A DNA stretch of 64,000 nt from an uncultured Lachnospiraceae bacterium (lineage in GTDB: Bacteria; Bacillota; Clostridia; Lachnospirales; Lachnospiraceae). Location: the NCBI GenBank assembly GCA_910584845.1, contig CAJUDH010000016.1, positions 8,046-72,045 of the forward strand. The letters run 5' to 3'. This document shows, in pieces, positions 60,930 through 64,000 of the stretch. The notes under the pieces are model-generated. The model ran no database searches, was not told the origin of the DNA, and saw nothing but the letters and a program-made list of their open reading frames with translations. The position numbers were made by a program, and so were the translations under genes. Every line of letters begins with the position of its first letter. Positions within the stretch are counted from its first letter, which is position 1.

Positions 60930-61082
60930 ATGGATATGCTAAAATTTATGGCTGGAATTGTGGCAGTGCTTTTATGTGTAGTAGTGGCAACGCTTGTCTT
61001 TTGGTTTTGCCTGTTTGGCGCCAACCGGCAGACACATCCTGGGGGGACCCTGGTAAACCAGGCCTGGGAGGTGGCGCTTTGA
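60930..61082 (+). CDS. 50-residue membrane protein between sigF and spoVAA
   Basis: The frame MDMLKFMAGIVAVLLCVVV continues as a single membrane helix and ends in a short polar tail (ANRQTHPGGTLVNQAWEVAL). Its stop overlaps the TTG start of spoVAA by four bases, which suggests translational coupling. I know of no named gene at this position. GAGGATGTGGG provides a weak ribosome-binding site. Confidence 0.5.
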   Translation: MDMLKFMAGIVAVLLCVVVATLVFWFCLFGANRQTHPGGTLVNQAWEVAL

Positions 61083-61714
61083 GCAGTACGCCAAAAACCG
61101 TCTATTTAAATTTAAGCGAGATCACGGAGGTCCATGAAAAGGATGTATTCGTAAAAGATGTGGCAAAGATTTACTGCAGCGACACAAATCTGCAAAATAA
61201 ATGCGAATGTGTGAAAGTAAAACATATCCAGGAAGGCAAAAGCAAACGGTATGTGGAGACTGCCCTGGATGTGATCCGCAAGTTGGAAGCCCTGGACCCT
61301 TCGGTCCAGGTGAATAATGTGGGAAAGGTAGAATATATCATTGACTATCAACCGCCAAAGCCGCCCCATTACGTATGGCAATGGGCAAAGACGGCATTTG
61401 TCTGTGTTATCTGTTTCTGCGGCGCGGCTTTTGCCATTATGACTTTTAACAATGACGCCAATGTACGGGATGTGTTTCAGGAACTTTATAAGCTGGTTAC
61501 CGGAACCGCGCCAGAGGATTTTACCATATTGGAACTGATGTATTCCATTGGGTTAGCCCTGGGCATTATCGTTTTTTTTAATCATTTTGCCTCCTGGAAG
61601 ATCAACACGGACCCTACGCCCCTGGAAGTGGAGATGCGGCTGTATGAAGACAATATCAGTAAAACCCTGATCCAGAACGACGGGAGGAAGGAGCAGGATA
61701 TTGATATTCAATAA
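61079..61714 (+). CDS. spoVAA: Stage V sporulation protein AA
   Basis: The 211-residue protein is part of the SpoVA channel that moves dipicolinic acid into the forespore. It begins with a soluble N-terminal domain (KTVYLNLSEITEVHEKDVFV) and has two membrane helices around residues 105-123 and 155-178 (ELMYSIGLALGIIVFFNHFA). The start is TTG at 61079, 6 bases after GGGAGGTG. Length is close to Bacillus SpoVAA (about 206). Confidence 0.85.
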   Translation: MSSTPKTVYLNLSEITEVHEKDVFVKDVAKIYCSDTNLQNKCECVKVKHIQEGKSKRYVETALDVIRKLEALDPSVQVNNVGKVEYIIDYQPPKPPHYVWQWAKTAFVCVICFCGAAFAIMTFNNDANVRDVFQELYKLVTGTAPEDFTILELMYSIGLALGIIVFFNHFASWKINTDPTPLEVEMRLYEDNISKTLIQNDGRKEQDIDIQ

Positions 61715-62162
61715 TTCGCTGCAAATCCCTTTTTGGCAAAATGGGGTTTTGGGGCTTTTTGGGTTTAGTGCGGGAGGGGTTGTGGCCGCGGGCGTATTTG
61801 CGTTTTTGGCAATTATCGGCGTGTTTCCACGGCTTATGGGAAAAACGGGGACAAAAAGGATATTCCTTTATGAAACCGCCATAATATTAGGAGGCGTGCT
61901 GGGGAACATATCGGATATATTCGAGATCCCGATCTCTTTGGGGGCCAACCTGGGAAGCAGCCTTTTTTTGGGGATATTTGGCTTGGCGTCCGGCATTTTC
62001 GTAGGGTGCCTGGTTATGTCCCTGGCAGAAACTTTGAAGTCGCTGCCGGTTATCAGCCGGCGGATCCGCCTGGCTGTGGGGCTTCAGTATTTGATTTTGT
62101 CCATTGCATTGGGGAAATTGGCCGGTTCCCTGGCCTATTTTGCCAGGGCGCTGTGCGCATAA
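61701..62162 (+). CDS. spoVAB: Stage V sporulation protein AB
   Basis: The 153-residue membrane protein has four hydrophobic helices and the SpoVAB-type segments VVAAGVFAFLAIIGVFPRL and SAGGV. It starts at TTG after AAGGAG at 61688-61693 and overlaps spoVAA by 14 bases, implying coupling. It acts with SpoVAA and SpoVAC in dipicolinate transport. Confidence 0.85.
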   Translation: MIFNNSLQIPFWQNGVLGLFGFSAGGVVAAGVFAFLAIIGVFPRLMGKTGTKRIFLYETAIILGGVLGNISDIFEIPISLGANLGSSLFLGIFGLASGIFVGCLVMSLAETLKSLPVISRRIRLAVGLQYLILSIALGKLAGSLAYFARALCA

Positions 62163-62314
62163 GAGGCTTGGATAATGAGATTTGCAAATAAGTGGGTAAA
62201 ATAAGAATAAAATAGCTAAATATATAGAGAAAGTGGGGATAAATGGGGAATAGGTAATTAGATATAAAGATAAAATACAATAAAGTGGGAAATTTGAAAA
62301 AGGAGATTTCATTT

Positions 62315-62770
62315 ATGGAATTAAATAAACAGGAATACGATAAATACGTCAAGCAAGTTACGCCCACCTATCCATTGGGGAAAGATATGTTAAGGGCCTT
62401 TGTGACAGGTGGGACCATCTGCCTGCTGGGGCAGATTTCTACTATGAGTATGATGAATTTGTGGGGGATGGAGAAAGAAACAGCCATGACATGGACACAG
62501 CTGGAATTGATCCTGTTGAGTATTATCCTCACAGGGCTGAACATTTACCCGAGGATTGTGAAATGGGGGGGCGCCGGCGCCCTGGTCCCCATTACCGGGT
62601 TTGCCAATTCGGTGGTGGCGCCTGCCATTGAGTATAAGGCAGAGGGCCAGGTGTTCGGGATTGGGTGCAAGATCTTTACCATTGCGGGGCCTGTGATTTT
62701 GTATGGGATCTTGGCCAGCTGGGTGTTGGGAGTGATTGATTGGATCGGGAGGATGATGGGGGTTATCTGA
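62315..62770 (+). CDS. spoVAC: Stage V sporulation protein AC
   Basis: This 151-residue protein with four membrane helices is the mechanosensitive-type core of the SpoVA channel. Family segments YVKQVTPTYPLGKDMLRAF, GAGALVPITGFANSVVAPA and EGQVFGIGCKIFTIAGPVI are clear. AAGGAG at 62300-62305 sets the ATG. The 150-base AT-rich gap before it is unusual for this operon, and no spoVAD follows; the sequence turns AT-rich and mobile instead. Confidence 0.92.
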   Translation: MELNKQEYDKYVKQVTPTYPLGKDMLRAFVTGGTICLLGQISTMSMMNLWGMEKETAMTWTQLELILLSIILTGLNIYPRIVKWGGAGALVPITGFANSVVAPAIEYKAEGQVFGIGCKIFTIAGPVILYGILASWVLGVIDWIGRMMGVI

Positions 62771-63144
62771 GAAGTAGCGTAGAAGGCAAAAACTTAATAT
62801 AGGAAGAAGCTTTATGAGCAGGACGATGAATGGAAAAATTCGTTAGCCTGCTTTTTTGATGATTTCTAGTGTGCTGACTCATTTACATTTCGCCAAATGA
62901 CTTGCCTGAATTTCCATCTGCTGCGTTGTTGTCGGTCAACGATGCCACCGCATCGCCTCCCTCCGCCGCCTTGCAGACTGAAAATTCATTCTGTGTCATT
63001 TAGCTGAAAGTAAACGAGTCAGTACACTAGGATACAGAAAGATTACCGATACAGTGTTTGCTTTGTACTTCGTCTAATAGATAAAATGAATTTAAATGGC
63101 TTTAGACAATGTTTAAACTGGGAGTATGAATGGAGGAAGTTTAT
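62771..63144 (+). other. Junction region after spoVAC
   Basis: The 374-base gap marks the change from host-like to AT-rich sequence. It contains the 163-bp palindromic repeat described separately and about 100 bases of AT-rich sequence before the recombinase relic. No spoVAD start is visible. Confidence 0.5.
62867..63029. repeat. 163-bp imperfect palindromic repeat element
   Basis: The outer arms TAGTGTGCTGACTCATTTAC (62867-62886) and its counterpart at 63010-63029 match with two differences over 20 bases. The homology continues inward, with small gaps, through AAATGAC and GAATTT words to CATCTGC/GCAGACTG. The centre holds two small hairpins, CGTTG-CAACG and GATGC-GCATC. It would fold into one long hairpin on either strand. 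It resembles a MITE-like or REP-like element; no coding frame is present. Confidence 0.7.
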
Positions 63145-63803
63145 ATGAACAGAAAAATTACAGAAAAAATCCCATATGGATTGATGAGACATGAAAAGTA
63201 TGATGTAGTGGTAGTAGATAGTGAAAAAATGGAATCGGTGAAATGGATGTTTAAGTTTATGCCTTGATGGAATGAGTCTGGGGCAAATAAAGAATGTTAT
63301 AGAATCTCAAGGAATTGAGTATCCGGTCAAATATAAGAAAGATAAGATAGTAGGGTGGTCTTTGGCAGAAATAAGAAAGATATTGTCTGACCCAATTTAT
63401 GGAGATGAAAGGTACAGTGCTATAGTTAAGAAGGGATTAGAAATAGCAAGACGAATGTTGACGCTAAATAAAAGAGTGGTTAGAAAACGTATGGAAATAA
63501 GTGCTTTAGTTGGAATTGCGATGTGTAAGGAGTGTGGCGGTTTTTTTTGAGAAGTTGGTATCAACCAGAGGACGGAGATATCTATATTATATGTGCGGGA
63601 AGAATAAAAAAGGAATGGGATGTTCGACACATAAAATAGGAGTTGAAGAGTTAGACAAGAAAATTTTGGAGGAAATGGGGAAAGAGATAGGGGATATAGA
63701 GGGTTTATGCTGTAGGGATCTAACAAAGGAAATTGCTATAAGATACTTGAAGTATGTAAGTGTGGATTGTGCGGGGAATATAGAGGTAGTATGGAATACA
63801 TAA
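63145..63803 (+). pseudogene. Large serine recombinase relic with two frameshifts
   Basis: Three frames together encode the middle and C-terminal parts of a large serine recombinase. 63145-63267 gives EKIPYGLMRHEKYDVVVV and stops. The frame shifts near 63257 to CLDGMSLGQIKNVIESQGI and the WSLAEIRKILSDPIYGDE region. It then shifts in a run of eight T (63541-63548), within the zinc-ribbon (CKECGGFF, then YMCGKNKKGMGCSTHKI). The N-terminal catalytic domain is missing. A good ribosome-binding site (TGGAGGAAG) stands before 63145. Confidence 0.8.
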
Positions 63804-63945
63804 ATACGTAAAGGTAAAAAGAGAAAACATTACTGATACCAAAGTACCGATTGTAAAGGCAGAATATTATGTGTATAATAAGAATAGAGCATACTTGAAT
63901 GTACATTTTGCACAAAAATCAGATATTATTCAGATAAAAAGATAG
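63790..63945 (+). pseudogene. Unassigned open frame after the recombinase relic
   Basis: A start-less frame of about 51 codons reads through KVPIVKAEYYVYNKNRAYL and ends DIIQIKR. It could be a further frameshifted part of the recombinase region or the tail of a lost small gene. No family is recognised. Confidence 0.25.
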
Positions 63946-63952
63946 GGGAACT

Positions 63953-64000
63953 ATGAAATACGCTATTGATAGATATGAGATGGGGTTAGAGAAAGAGGTT
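63953..64000 (+). CDS. Start of a gene cut by the window end
   Basis: An ATG at 63953 behind AGGGGAAC opens a frame MKYAIDRYEMGLEKEV that runs to the last base. Too little is visible to name it. Its position after the recombinase relic suggests it is part of the same mobile remnant. Confidence 0.35.
   Translation, partial: MKYAIDRYEMGLEKEV

Overview
The window comes from a spore-forming Firmicute of the Clostridia, most likely a Lachnospiraceae-type gut anaerobe. The chromosomal part is fairly GC-rich and carries spoIIAA-spoIIAB-sigF-spoVAA-spoVAB-spoVAC, a sigK-type sigma factor, DUF4364, a DUF5717/DUF5716 pair, YitT, FeoA/FeoA/FeoB, TrkH/TrkA, ValS and FolC. No species can be fixed from the sequence alone.

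Region 1 (1 to about 14110) is the right-hand end of an AT-rich prophage or prophage-like element, cut by the window start. Its genes are short, closely packed, nearly all on the plus strand and mostly concern nucleotide supply: NAD-dependent DNA ligase, ThyX, a DUF3310 protein, a nucleoside deoxyribosyltransferase-like protein, a glutaredoxin, class III ribonucleotide reductase with an atypical activase, an FTR-like Cys protein and dUTPase. It ends in a tyrosine integrase that abuts the 3' end of a minus-strand tRNA-Pro(GGG). Several genes are broken: two HNH endonucleases, a P-loop kinase stub and a headless NrdG. Three genes have their best ribosome-binding site in front of AUU rather than AUG, GUG or UUG.

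Region 2 (14400-31230) is core chromosome: HAD phosphatase, dihydrolipoyl dehydrogenase, aminopeptidase P, the Trk potassium system, a peptidase-E-like protein, a long YeiH-family transporter with a small membrane partner, a Fur-boxed feo operon with a short Fur-like regulator, a DtxR-family regulator, a lipoprotein, and two adjacent COG0523/CobW GTPases. One of these has a very long His-rich metal-binding tract; the other is fused to a DUF1980-like domain.

Region 3 (31235-40000) holds a minus-strand three-gene operon (dynamin-like GTPase, membrane coiled-coil protein, zinc-ribbon protein) divergent from sigK. Directly after sigK lies an AT-rich insert of about 4.2 kb. It is bracketed by an exact 22-bp copy of the sigK 3' end and contains a DGQHR-like gene, a HEPN-motif gene and an AAA-ATPase/PD-(D/E)XK protein. 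The DGQHR-like/HEPN pair in this sigK-targeted island is the best candidate here for an undescribed system.

Region 4 (40050-62770) returns to core genome: an alkylsulfatase-like metallo-beta-lactamase protein with 18-bp coding repeats and a downstream tandem array, YitT, a monoacylglycerol-lipase-like hydrolase, an EIIB-ROK fusion, GalE, DUF4364, the DUF5717-DUF5716-TPR operon, ValS, FolC, a membrane TPR protein and the sporulation cluster. The spoVA operon stops after spoVAC, where spoVAD would be expected.

Region 5 (62790-64000) is AT-rich again. A 163-bp imperfect palindrome is followed by a frameshifted large serine recombinase and the start of another gene, so a second mobile-element remnant lies next to the spoVA operon.
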